Below, in pieces: positions 8,380 through 17,923 of a stretch of DNA of 38,800 nt. A program made the translations under genes and the position numbers. The stretch's first letter is position 1; the number at the start of each line of letters is the position of its first letter. A model generated the notes under the pieces. The model was given only the letters and a program-made list of their open reading frames with translations, did no database searches and was not told where the DNA came from. The stretch is taken from NCBI GenBank assembly GCA_902577285.1, contig CACGYL010000010.1, forward strand, positions 1 through 38,800, read 5' to 3'. This DNA comes from an uncultured Pelagibacteraceae bacterium (lineage in GTDB: Bacteria; Pseudomonadota; Alphaproteobacteria; Pelagibacterales; Pelagibacteraceae).

Positions 8380-9570
8380 TTAATTAAGCTCAGAGATAAC
8401 TCTATCCACTATCTCAGATGCTATTAAAGATTTGTTTTTCTTTAATAACTTTTCACTTTCTTTATTTTTATAAAATATAGAAACTTCATTATCATCAGAG
8501 TCAAAACCTATTGTTTTATCTGAAATATCATTTGCAATAATCCAATCACAATTTTTTTGGTCTAATTTTCTCTTTGAATTTATTTCAAGATTTTGTGATT
8601 CTGCTGCAAATCCAATTGTAATCTTTGGTCTAAGTGAATTATGATTTGATATGTTTGATAAAATGTCAATATTTTTTTCTAACTTAAGATCTAAATTTTC
8701 ACTTTTTTTAATTTTTTCACTATTGATCTCTTTAACTTTAAAATCTGCCACTGCTGCATTAAAAATAGCGACATCAGTTGGTAGATTTCTGAGAGCTTCC
8801 TTAAACATTTCTTCTGCAGTTTTAACTAAAATAAATTTAACTCCCTCAACTGGATCTAAATTTGTTTCTCCAGAAATAAGTGTTGTTTCAAATCCATTAT
8901 CTCTTAATGATTTAGCAATTTCATAACCTTGTTTTCCACTTGATTTATTAGTTATAAATCTTACTGGATCTATAAACTCTTTAGTAGGTCCAGCTGTAAC
9001 TAATGCCTTATATTTTTTATTTTTTTCAATATTCTTAAAATAATTTTCTATAGTCTCTAATATATATGATGGTTCTGACATTTTGCCTTTTCCATACTCT
9101 CCACAAGCCATATCCCCAATTTCAGGGCCAATTATCTTATAACCGTAACTTTTTAATTTTGATAAATTATCTTTAGTTGATTTGTGTTCCCACATTCTTA
9201 CATTCATAGCTGGGACCAAAAACACCTGTTTATCAGATGCTAAAACGACAGTGCTAGCTAGGTCGTCGGTTAAACCATAACTTAATTTTGAGATTGTATT
9301 TGCTGTTGCAGGCACAATTAAAATTAAATCTGCCCATCTAGAAAGTGAAATATGATCCATTTCAGCTTCATTTTCTGCACTGAATATGTCTTCATATACT
9401 TTTTCCTGCGAAAGTGATGAAATAGACAGAGGTGTTACAAAGTTTTTACCACTTTTTGTAAGAATTGTTTTAATACTTAAATCTCTTTTTTTTAAACCTC
9501 TTATGACTTCTAAGCTTTTGTAAGCAGATATTCCACCACATATGATTAGAAGTATTTTTTTATTTTTCAT
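8380..9570 (-). CDS. coaBC: Bifunctional phosphopantothenoylcysteine decarboxylase / phosphopantothenate-cysteine ligase
   Basis: KILLIICGGISAYKSLEVIRGL, PAMNVRMWEH, TAGPTKEFIDPVRFITNKSSGKQGYEIA. Confidence 0.95.
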   Translation of the reverse strand: MKNKKILLIICGGISAYKSLEVIRGLKKRDLSIKTILTKSGKNFVTPLSISSLSQEKVYEDIFSAENEAEMDHISLSRWADLILIVPATANTISKLSYGLTDDLASTVVLASDKQVFLVPAMNVRMWEHKSTKDNLSKLKSYGYKIIGPEIGDMACGEYGKGKMSEPSYILETIENYFKNIEKNKKYKALVTAGPTKEFIDPVRFITNKSSGKQGYEIAKSLRDNGFETTLISGETNLDPVEGVKFILVKTAEEMFKEALRNLPTDVAIFNAAVADFKVKEINSEKIKKSENLDLKLEKNIDILSNISNHNSLRPKITIGFAAESQNLEINSKRKLDQKNCDWIIANDISDKTIGFDSDDNEVSIFYKNKESEKLLKKNKSLIASEIVDRVISELN

Positions 9571-9578
9571 GAAAAGAA

Positions 9579-11159
9579 TTAAAATACCAATAGAGTTAAA
9601 ATTACAAGAGATAATAAGCCAATAATTGATTGGTTTCTAAATGATTTCATTTCCTCTTTTTTAGTGTTTAACTCATTATACGAGTTTGAATTTTGAGGTA
9701 TTTGACCACTAGCAAGGTAATTAAGTGCCTGGTTTGCTTTATCCATTACCTCAGGTAAATTTGGAAGACGCTTTAATACTTCCACAGAGTCTTTTAATGT
9801 CTCATTAATTGAATTTATAGGATCTTTAGTTTCTTTTAGCCATTTTTCTAGAACAGGTTTTGATGTCTCCCATATATTTGTTTCTGGATTTAATCTTCTT
9901 GCAACTCCTTCAACTACTACCATTGTCTTTTGTAACATAAGTAACTGAGGTTGGGTTTGCATATTAAATTTTTCTGTAACATCAAAAAGTTGTTTTAGTA
10001 ACTTACCACCAGAAATATTTTTTATGGAGTGTCCAAAAATTGGCTCACCAATAGACCTTAGTGCCTGAGCAAGATCATTTACAGGTACGTTGTTTGGAAC
10101 TAACCCTGCTGCAAGATGTACCTCTGCAACTTTTTTATAATCTCTTTGTATAAAACCAAATAAAATCTCAGCTAAAAATCTTTTACTAACGTTATCTAAC
10201 CTTCCCATAATACCAAAATCTATGGGAACAATTTGACCACTCTCATTTATGAAAATATTTCCTTGATGCATATCTGCATGAAAAAAACCATCCCTGACAG
10301 CATGTCGTAGGAAATGTTGTATTATATCAGTGGCAATTTTTTTTGTGTCAATTGATCGTTTTTCTAACGCTTCTGTTTCTCTTATAGATACACCATTAAT
10401 CCAATCAAGAGTCATTATATTTTCACTTGTATAATCCCAATAGATTTTAGGAACCTCAAAACCCACATCATTTTTGGTGTTTTCTGCGTATTCGTTGGCT
10501 GCAGCGGCTTCAAATCTCAAATCCATCTCAAGACTGGTGATTTCTTTTAGTAAAAAAACCACTTCAACTAGTTTTAATCTTTTAGTTTTTTTAACTAATG
10601 ACTCAATTATAAAGGCAAAGAGCATTAAAGCATCGACCTCTTCATTGAAAATTTTTTTTATATCAGGTCTTAATATTTTTATTGCTACATCTTTAATAAC
10701 TCCATTATCGTTAATTTGAGCTTTGTGTACTTGAGCAATAGATGCAGCTGCAACTGGTTCACTAATATTAATTATCGAATTATATAGTTCATCACCTAAA
10801 TCATTTTTAATCATTTCTTTTGCTTTGGATTGTGAGAAAGGTGGAAGTTTATCTTGTAAATGTTCTAACTCTTTTGATAATCCATCTCCAATTATATCTG
10901 GCCTTGTTGCTAGGAACTGGCCCAGTTTAATGAATGTTGTACCCATTGATGCGAGAGAATTAGATAATTTTTCTCCCTCACTTAAATTATCAAACGACAT
11001 ATCTTTTTTAATAAAAGAAAAAGAAAGTAATTTAAATATTACAGTAACTATTAAAGGTGGTTTGTTAAATTTTGATACAATTGTTAAAGCATCAGATTTA
11101 GCAAGTTTTCTTCCAAGTTTAAATAAAGTGATTAATCTTTTGAACATTATATTTTCCAA
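9579..11159 (-). CDS. ubiB: Ubiquinone biosynthesis protein UbiB (ABC1/ADCK-like kinase); likely start at 11147 (MFKRLITLF)
   Basis: LGTTFIKLGQFLATRPDIIG-type KxGQ motif, FFHADMHQGNIFI, DFGIMGRLD. Confidence 0.94.
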   Translation of the reverse strand: MENIMFKRLITLFKLGRKLAKSDALTIVSKFNKPPLIVTVIFKLLSFSFIKKDMSFDNLSEGEKLSNSLASMGTTFIKLGQFLATRPDIIGDGLSKELEHLQDKLPPFSQSKAKEMIKNDLGDELYNSIINISEPVAAASIAQVHKAQINDNGVIKDVAIKILRPDIKKIFNEEVDALMLFAFIIESLVKKTKRLKLVEVVFLLKEITSLEMDLRFEAAAANEYAENTKNDVGFEVPKIYWDYTSENIMTLDWINGVSIRETEALEKRSIDTKKIATDIIQHFLRHAVRDGFFHADMHQGNIFINESGQIVPIDFGIMGRLDNVSKRFLAEILFGFIQRDYKKVAEVHLAAGLVPNNVPVNDLAQALRSIGEPIFGHSIKNISGGKLLKQLFDVTEKFNMQTQPQLLMLQKTMVVVEGVARRLNPETNIWETSKPVLEKWLKETKDPINSINETLKDSVEVLKRLPNLPEVMDKANQALNYLASGQIPQNSNSYNELNTKKEEMKSFRNQSIIGLLSLVILTLLVF

Positions 11160-11851
11160 CCAGAATGAATAGCTACTATTCCGCCAGACAAATTTCTATA
11201 CGAACAATTTTTAAAATTATTTTGTCTCATTAAATCGATCAATTCTTTCTGATTAACAAATTCTTCTATACTCTTGGTCAAATATTCATAAGGTTCTCTA
11301 TCACCAACAACTGCTTTTCCAATGTGAGGAATTAATTTTGAGTAATTTTTGTATAAAAAGTCTAAATTTGAATTTTGAATTTTTGAAAATTCTAAACACA
11401 AATATCTTCCACCAGGTTTAAGAACTCTAAATGCTTCTGATAAAGATTTATCTAAATTTTTTGTATTTCGTAAACCAAAACTTATTGTATAAAAATCAAA
11501 AGTATCATTTTCGAATGGTAACTTTTCTGCCTCTGCAATAACCCATTTTATGTTTTTGTACTTTCTTAGTCTTTTTTTACCTTTTTCGATCATTTTCTCG
11601 TTCGAGTCTAAAGATGTAATTTCTCCATTCTTATCTGTAGAGTCTAAAAATAATTTTCCTAAATCACCAGTGCCACAAGCAACGTCTAAATACTTTTTGT
11701 TTTTAGTTGGGCTCATCCAATTCATAAGGTTTTTTTTCCAAATCCTATGAATTCCAAATGACATAAAATCATTCATCAAATCATATTTATCGTATACTTT
11801 ATTAAATACACCTTCGACTAGACCCACTTTATTTTGAAGATTTTGTTGCAT
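11147..11851 (-). CDS. ubiE: Ubiquinone/menaquinone biosynthesis C-methyltransferase
   Basis: VFNKVYDKYDLMNDFMSFGIHRIWKK, LDVACGTGDL, SFGLRN. Confidence 0.95.
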   Translation of the reverse strand: MQQNLQNKVGLVEGVFNKVYDKYDLMNDFMSFGIHRIWKKNLMNWMSPTKNKKYLDVACGTGDLGKLFLDSTDKNGEITSLDSNEKMIEKGKKRLRKYKNIKWVIAEAEKLPFENDTFDFYTISFGLRNTKNLDKSLSEAFRVLKPGGRYLCLEFSKIQNSNLDFLYKNYSKLIPHIGKAVVGDREPYEYLTKSIEEFVNQKELIDLMRQNNFKNCSYRNLSGGIVAIHSGWKI

Positions 11852-11884
11852 ATAAATTATATTAAAACACTAATATAGTATGAA

Positions 11885-12751
11885 ATGCCTGAATTACCAG
11901 AAGTAGAAATCGTCAAACAATCTTTGAATAAGAGTATTACAGGAAAGATTATTAAAGACATATTAATAAAAAATAGGAATTTGAGGTTTAAGATCCCAAA
12001 AAATTTTGAAAAAAATTTATTAAAAAAAAAAATTATTAAAGTAGATAGATTTTCAAAACACTTAATACTGAAATTTGAGGATAGTTCTAATTTAATGATT
12101 CATCTTGGGATGTCAGGGACTATTCATCTAATAAGTAAATCCAGCAAAAAAAATTCTATAACAAACACCAGTTTTTATCATTCTCCGTTGTTACCTAAAA
12201 AGCATAATCATGTAGAAATGAAAATTGATAACTTTAAATTAATTTATAATGATCCAAGAAGATTTGGCTATTTTTCTTATTTTAAAAGTGATGAGCAAAT
12301 AAATAATAATTTTAAAAAATATGGACCAGAGCCCTTTGATCCATTGTTTAATAAAAACTATATTTTTAATTATTTTAAAAATAAAAAAAAAAGTATTAAA
12401 AATTTTTTGATTGATCAGAATTTTGTTTCTGGAATTGGTAATATTTATGCTAGTGAAATCTTATTTTTATGCAAAATCTTACCTTTTAAAGAGGTACGTT
12501 TACTTACAATAAATGAGTGCCAAAAAATTTCTCATTTTTCAAAAGTAGTTTTAAGAAAGGCAATAGATTTGGGAGGTTCAAGTATTAGGGATTTTAAAAA
12601 TGTGAGTGGTAATCAGGGTTCTTTTCAAAAAAATTTTAATGTTTACCAAAGAGAAAATAAAAAATGTTTAAAATATAGCTGCAAAGGAACAATACATAAA
12701 AAATTTATTTCAAATAGGTCTAGTTTTTTTTGTAATTTATGTCAAAAATAA
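11885..12751 (+). CDS. mutM: Formamidopyrimidine-DNA glycosylase
   Basis: MPELPEVEIVKQSL, HLGMSG, DPRRFGYF, GIGNIYASEILF, C-terminal zinc finger. Confidence 0.96.
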   Translation: MPELPEVEIVKQSLNKSITGKIIKDILIKNRNLRFKIPKNFEKNLLKKKIIKVDRFSKHLILKFEDSSNLMIHLGMSGTIHLISKSSKKNSITNTSFYHSPLLPKKHNHVEMKIDNFKLIYNDPRRFGYFSYFKSDEQINNNFKKYGPEPFDPLFNKNYIFNYFKNKKKSIKNFLIDQNFVSGIGNIYASEILFLCKILPFKEVRLLTINECQKISHFSKVVLRKAIDLGGSSIRDFKNVSGNQGSFQKNFNVYQRENKKCLKYSCKGTIHKKFISNRSSFFCNLCQK

Positions 12752-12763
12752 ATAATTATTGTA

Positions 12764-12792
12764 TTGACCCAACTAATATCTGAAGATATACA
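12764..12792 (+). promoter_or_regulatory. Sigma70-type promoter for rpsT
   Basis: TTGACC (12764-12769), 17-bp spacer, TATACA (12787-12792), start codon at 12802. Confidence 0.6.
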
Positions 12793-12801
12793 CTCACGCT
12801 T

Positions 12802-13062
12802 ATGGCGAATACGAAATCAGCAATTAAACGTACTAGAAAAATTAAAAGGCAAACAGCTGTAAATAGATCTAGAAAGAGTCGTTATAAAAGTGCATTGAAA
12901 AAAATGAACTCTATAATTGAAAAAAAGGATAAAAAAGAAGCTTTAGCATTTTTACCGAAATTAAATTCAGAATTAATGATAGTTGCAAAAACTGGAGTCA
13001 TTAAAAGACAAAATGCATCTAGAAACGTGTCAAGAATTACAAAAAAAATTAATTCTTTGTAA
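12802..13062 (+). CDS. rpsT: 30S ribosomal protein S20
   Basis: MANTKSAIKRTRKIKRQTAVNRSRKSRYKSALKKM. Confidence 0.96.
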   Translation: MANTKSAIKRTRKIKRQTAVNRSRKSRYKSALKKMNSIIEKKDKKEALAFLPKLNSELMIVAKTGVIKRQNASRNVSRITKKINSL

Positions 13063-13288
13063 CAACCTCTAATAAGTAAAAATTTTTTTTTATACAACCT
13101 AAACGTACAATAATCTTATTAACTACTACATTTAAAAGGTTAATTTAAAAAATTACTAGATATAGATTTTGCAAGATTCAAAATTTTTAATTTCTTACCC
13201 CACTGGGTTGCAATAATAATTTTAAAAAAATTCAATCAGGAATTTATTCAATCACAAATTTTATTTATTTTTATTTTTACAAATAAAG

Positions 13289-13300
13289 TTATTGCAATAA
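13289..13300. promoter_or_regulatory. Perfect 12-bp palindrome TTATTGCAATAA upstream of dnaA
   Basis: Direct reading; part of the unusually long rpsT-dnaA intergenic region. Confidence 0.3.
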
Positions 13301-13330
13301 TTTTTCATAAGTCTTAAGTGGAATCCTCTC

Positions 13331-14746
13331 ATGAAAAATAATTTACAAAACAATAAAGCACTAGAAAAAAAAATTGATTGGCAAAGTATAAAAAAAGAAT
13401 TACGACAAAAACTTGGAAATGATATTTTTGAAAGCTGGATAAAAAAAATTGAATTAGTTGAAGAATTTCATAATTATATATTATTTTCAGTCTCAACAAG
13501 ATTTATAAGAGATTGGATAGTATCAAGATATTTAGATCAAATATTACAAACAATTAAGGAATACAAAAAAGACTTGGTGAGAATTGAATTCACAATAAAA
13601 AATAATACAGAAAGTGAAATTAGTGAGACAAATATTTCATCTCAAAATTCTTTGGAAACTAATAATGATAATGTTTCATTTATAAAAGAATCTTATCTTC
13701 AATATAATAGGATAGACCCAAATAAAAATTTTGAAAATTTTATAACTGGAGGAAGTAACAAATTAGCATTTGAAGCATCAAAAAAAGTTTCCAAAGATAT
13801 AGCCCATTATAATCCTTTATATTTATACGGCGGTGTAGGAATGGGTAAAACACACTTACTAAACGCTATTGGTCTAGAATTGAAAGAAAAGAATAAAGTT
13901 ATGTTTATATCAGCAGAAAGATTTATGTACCAGTTTGTAAAGTCTATAAAATCAAATGAAATGGTAAAGTTTAAAGAGTACTTTAGAAATACTGATATTT
14001 TATTAATCGATGATATCCAGTTCATGAATGGCAAAGAAGCAATGCAAGAAGAATTTTTTCATACCTTCAACGCATTATTAGATAAAAATTCACAAATAAT
14101 TATTTCAGCAGATAGACCACCTAACAAACTAACTAGAATTCAAGAAAGAATAAAATCTAGGTTTTCAGGGGGTTTAGTTGTAGATATTCAAAATCCTGAT
14201 TATGAACTTAGATATAAAATTATTAAATCTAAAACTGAGGAATTAAAATTATCTTATTCAAATCAAGTAGTAATTTCCGAGGAGATTCAAAAATTTTTAA
14301 GCACAGAAATTAAAACTAGTATTAGAGAATTAGTTGGGGCATTAAATAGAATTGTCTCATTCACAAGAATTTATAATAAAATTCCAAGTTTGTCGGAGGT
14401 TAAAATAGTTTTAAAAGATTTGCTAAATCTTACTGAGAACAAGGTAGATATTGACACTATTCAGACAATAGTCTGCAAATTTTATAAAATTAGCAAAAAT
14501 GAGATGCTTTCACCAAGAAGATCAAGATACCTTGTACGACCAAGGCAGACTGCAATTTATCTTGCTAAAATGCTAACATCTAAATCATTACCAGAGATTG
14601 GTAGATCATTTGCTAATAGAGATCACACAACTGTAATACACTCGGTTAAAACTATAGAGAGATTGAGAAAAGAGGATAGTGAACTAAATACTAATATCGA
14701 TAGTTTAAAAAATAAGATCTTGTATAATAAAGAAAATGAAGTTTAG
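13331..14746 (+). CDS. dnaA: Chromosomal replication initiator protein DnaA
   Basis: NPLYLYGGVGMGKTHLLNAIG Walker A, LLIDDIQFM Walker B, C-terminal NRDHTTVIHSVKTIE. Confidence 0.98.
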   Translation: MKNNLQNNKALEKKIDWQSIKKELRQKLGNDIFESWIKKIELVEEFHNYILFSVSTRFIRDWIVSRYLDQILQTIKEYKKDLVRIEFTIKNNTESEISETNISSQNSLETNNDNVSFIKESYLQYNRIDPNKNFENFITGGSNKLAFEASKKVSKDIAHYNPLYLYGGVGMGKTHLLNAIGLELKEKNKVMFISAERFMYQFVKSIKSNEMVKFKEYFRNTDILLIDDIQFMNGKEAMQEEFFHTFNALLDKNSQIIISADRPPNKLTRIQERIKSRFSGGLVVDIQNPDYELRYKIIKSKTEELKLSYSNQVVISEEIQKFLSTEIKTSIRELVGALNRIVSFTRIYNKIPSLSEVKIVLKDLLNLTENKVDIDTIQTIVCKFYKISKNEMLSPRRSRYLVRPRQTAIYLAKMLTSKSLPEIGRSFANRDHTTVIHSVKTIERLRKEDSELNTNIDSLKNKILYNKENEV

Positions 14747-15848
14747 TTTAAATCAACAAGACCTTCAAAAATCTTTAAATTATTGTCAGGGTGTAATTGA
14801 AAAAAGAAGTACATTACCAATACTTTCGAATGTATTATTGGATGTAAGTAATGGGAAACTAACAATTACAGCTACTGATCTTGATTTGATTTTTATTCAT
14901 CAAATCCCAAACGTAGAAATATTAGAAGAGGGCAAAACTACTTCCTCTTCATCAATTATGTATGATATTGTTAGAAAGTTTTCATCTGGAAGTAGAATTA
15001 ATTTTTCTAATCCTAGTGAAAATAAATTGCATTTAGAATCTGATAAATCTGTTTTCAACTTGAATTGTATAACTGCTTCTGAATTTCCGTTAACAGATGA
15101 AAATTTTAACGAAAATGAGTTTTCTATTAAGTCAAAAGATTTACTAAAATTGTTAAATAAATGTAAATTTTCAGTATCTAACGATGAAACAAGACATTAT
15201 TTAAGTGGAATTTTTTTACATCAGACAGAAGTTGAAGATAAAAATTTTTTAACAGCTGCAGCGACTGATAGTCATAGAATGTCTATATCAAAGATAAGAC
15301 TACAAAATAAAGTACAATTTGATCAGATAATATTACCAAAGAAGACTATTTTTCAGCTTTGTTCTTTATTAGAGGACTATGAGGGAGAGGTAAAAATATC
15401 AAATATAAAATCAAAAATTAAATTTGAAATTAATAATAGTATATTGATATCCAAGCTTATTGATGGAAAATTTCCAAACTATGTTCAAGTAATACCTAAA
15501 GAAAACCAAAAAAAATTAGAAATTGACCTTAAATCATTTTTAAACTCAGTAGATAGAGTTGCATCTGTTTCACTAGATAAAAAGGATGGTGTTAAGTTTA
15601 ATCTCTCTAAGGATAATCTTGATCTTTCTGTTAACAATACAAATAGTGGTGATGGTAAAGAAAGCTTAAACGTAAAGTTTGATCATGAGTTAGATATAAG
15701 CTTTAATTCTAGGTACTTAATTGATGTTGCATCCCAACTTGACGGAGATAACATTGAAATTTATTTAAAAGATACTGGTTCGCCAGCTTTAATTAGAGAT
15801 CCAGCTGATTATGACAGTATCTATGTTGTAATGCCTATGAAAGGTTAA
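14736..15848 (+). CDS. dnaN: DNA polymerase III beta subunit (sliding clamp)
   Basis: MKFSLNQQDLQKSLNYCQGVIEKRSTLPILSNVLL, ATDSHRMS, VVMPMKG C-terminus; overlaps dnaA by 11 bp. Confidence 0.97.
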   Translation: MKFSLNQQDLQKSLNYCQGVIEKRSTLPILSNVLLDVSNGKLTITATDLDLIFIHQIPNVEILEEGKTTSSSSIMYDIVRKFSSGSRINFSNPSENKLHLESDKSVFNLNCITASEFPLTDENFNENEFSIKSKDLLKLLNKCKFSVSNDETRHYLSGIFLHQTEVEDKNFLTAAATDSHRMSISKIRLQNKVQFDQIILPKKTIFQLCSLLEDYEGEVKISNIKSKIKFEINNSILISKLIDGKFPNYVQVIPKENQKKLEIDLKSFLNSVDRVASVSLDKKDGVKFNLSKDNLDLSVNNTNSGDGKESLNVKFDHELDISFNSRYLIDVASQLDGDNIEIYLKDTGSPALIRDPADYDSIYVVMPMKG

Positions 15849-16555
15849 TTCATCGAATTTAATTCACTGTATATTTTATTTTCTATGTAACTAGTGAAGT
15901 CTGTTGCATTCATTCCAGGTTTTACTGCTGGAAGAATTGAAACTATTATTGTTTGTTTTAAAGCTAATTTTCCGTTTTTTGGCCAAACGTTGCCAGAGTT
16001 TATAGCCACAGGCTGACAATTTATTTTTAATTCATCATAAATTCTTCCGACGCCTTTTTTAAAAGGGACTGTTTCTCCTGGCAAAACTCTTGTTCCTTGT
16101 GGGAATATAATTAAAGGTCTCTCAGAAATTCTTACAGAATTCTTTATTTTATCAATAAGACCTAAATTATTCTTACTGATTTTATTTCTATTAATTGATA
16201 GTGAGCCTATTTTTTTTAAATACCATCCAAATATAGGTATTTTAATTAACTCATATTTTAAAATAAATATTGGAGAATTAAAAATAGTTTGTAAGTAAAA
16301 AGTCTCAAACATTGATTGGTGTGAGCAAGCAATAAAAAATTTTTCATTTTTAATTATATTGTCTTTTCCTTTTACAATAATTTTTGTTTGTAAAATAATT
16401 TGAAGACAAAGTGCAGCCCACCTTCCCATCATTTTTCCACCAAATAATACTACTTTGTTAGGCATTATTAATGATGGAAGGAATATTATTGAAATTATAG
16501 ATACACCTAGAAAGAAAAAAAATAAAAATAGAAATTTTCTTATCATTTTTGTCAA
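15845..16555 (-). CDS. plsC: 1-acyl-sn-glycerol-3-phosphate acyltransferase
   Basis: ACSHQSMFETF (HxxxxE/D motif), FPQGTRVLPGE. Confidence 0.88.
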   Translation of the reverse strand: MTKMIRKFLFLFFFFLGVSIISIIFLPSLIMPNKVVLFGGKMMGRWAALCLQIILQTKIIVKGKDNIIKNEKFFIACSHQSMFETFYLQTIFNSPIFILKYELIKIPIFGWYLKKIGSLSINRNKISKNNLGLIDKIKNSVRISERPLIIFPQGTRVLPGETVPFKKGVGRIYDELKINCQPVAINSGNVWPKNGKLALKQTIIVSILPAVKPGMNATDFTSYIENKIYSELNSMN

Positions 16556-16558
16556 AAA

Positions 16559-17797
16559 CTAAATTATATCTTGAAGTTTTTGTCTTTTTTTAATTATGTT
16601 TATTTTTGTACCCTTGATTAATATTTCAGCTGGTTTAGGTCTAATGTTATAATTTGAAGCTAAAGATGAGCCATATGCTCCTACATCACAAATAATAATA
16701 TAATCTTTCTCATTCAATTTTTGAAATTTATTTGTAGTTAAGAATTTATCTGTAGTTTCACATATAGGGCCAACAAAATCATAAATTTTGTTAATCATTT
16801 TATTAGTTTTTTTTAATGGGATAATTTTATGTTCAGCTCCATACAATGCAGGTCGCATAAAATCATTCATAGCTGCATCTACAATAATAAAGTCTTTTTT
16901 AGAATTTTCTTTTATATAAATAATTTTTGAAATTAATATTGCGGTATCTCCTATAATTGATCTCCCAGGTTCAAAAATAATTTTTGAATTATACTTTTTT
17001 AAAAAATTTTTAATAATTTGATTATATTTTCTATAATTAAATTTCTTGTTATCCTTATTATAATCAATACCCATGCCACCACCAAGATCAATATACTCAA
17101 AATTTAATTTAGTTTTTTTTATTAATTTGTCTAAAACGTTAAGCATTTTTTGATAAGGTTTATAATCTAGGATTTGACTTCCGATATGAACACTTAAACA
17201 TTTTAGATTTAAAAATTTTGAACTTTTTACATATTTAGATATTTCAATAAATGTCTTCTCATTAACACCAAATTTATTTTCTTTTTTACCTGTTGAGATT
17301 TGTTTAATTGTTTGTGCATCTGTATTTGGATTTAATCTAATTCCAATATCCACTTTTTTATTTTTAGATTTAGCTATACTTTCAATTTCTAATATTTCAC
17401 TTTTAGACTCAGAATTAATTAACAAAATATTTTTATCAATTGCATAAATCAATTCTGGTCTAGTTTTACCCACTCCAGAAAAAACAATTTTTTTTGAATT
17501 TATTCCAGCTTTAAGAGCAATCATTAATTCACCTTTAGAAACAACATCAGCACCCAGTCCATTTCGTTTTATAAGATTTAGAATTTTTAGATTACTGTTT
17601 GACTTTGTTGAAAAACATATAATTGGAGAGAAGGATTTAAAACTATTTTTAAAGTTGTTAATATTTTCAATAATTTTTTTTTCAGAGTAACAAAAAATTG
17701 GTGTTTCAAATTTTTTAATTATTTTTGTAAGACTAGATTTTTCAATTGTAAAAATATTATTGATATATTTCATCTTCTTTTGGCATTTTAAATACAT
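16559..17797 (-). CDS. lysA: Diaminopimelate decarboxylase (likely start MKYIN at 17773)
   Basis: PIFCYSEKKI, CFSTKSNSNLKIL, VHIGSQI, DLGGGMGIDY, EPGRSI, GPICETTDKF. Confidence 0.94.
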   Translation of the reverse strand: MYLKCQKKMKYINNIFTIEKSSLTKIIKKFETPIFCYSEKKIIENINNFKNSFKSFSPIICFSTKSNSNLKILNLIKRNGLGADVVSKGELMIALKAGINSKKIVFSGVGKTRPELIYAIDKNILLINSESKSEILEIESIAKSKNKKVDIGIRLNPNTDAQTIKQISTGKKENKFGVNEKTFIEISKYVKSSKFLNLKCLSVHIGSQILDYKPYQKMLNVLDKLIKKTKLNFEYIDLGGGMGIDYNKDNKKFNYRKYNQIIKNFLKKYNSKIIFEPGRSIIGDTAILISKIIYIKENSKKDFIIVDAAMNDFMRPALYGAEHKIIPLKKTNKMINKIYDFVGPICETTDKFLTTNKFQKLNEKDYIIICDVGAYGSSLASNYNIRPKPAEILIKGTKINIIKKRQKLQDII

Positions 17798-17921
17798 TAT
17801 TATAATTATAAAAATTCATAACATTGTAATTTAATGATGTCTCATATTTTGGGTCATTTTTCCTTCCACATGAAATTAACAAAACTAAACATATAGAAAT
17901 TAAAATTACTTTTTTAATCAT
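17757..17921 (-). CDS. lptM: LptM/YifL-like small lipoprotein (54 aa)
   Basis: Manual translation MIKKVILISICLVLLISCGRKNDPKYETSLNYNVMNFYNYNNVFKMPKEDEIYQ*; lipobox LISC followed by GRKNDP; located between argH and lysA; not in the supplied ORF track. Confidence 0.78.
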   Translation of the reverse strand: MIKKVILISICLVLLISCGRKNDPKYETSLNYNVMNFYNYNNVFKMPKEDEIYQ

Positions 17922-17923
17922 AG

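Noticed and set aside
8651-8926. Plus-strand ORF opposite coaBC
   Set aside because: Shadow ORF of a well-conserved gene.
10474-11172. Plus-strand ORFs 10474-10719 and 10825-11172 opposite ubiB
   Set aside because: Antisense to the conserved ABC1 kinase gene; no domain match.
11550-11750. Plus-strand ORF opposite ubiE
   Set aside because: Antisense shadow ORF.
12882-14034. Minus-strand ORFs 12882-13097 and 13807-14034
   Set aside because: Opposite rpsT and dnaA; no support beyond an open frame.
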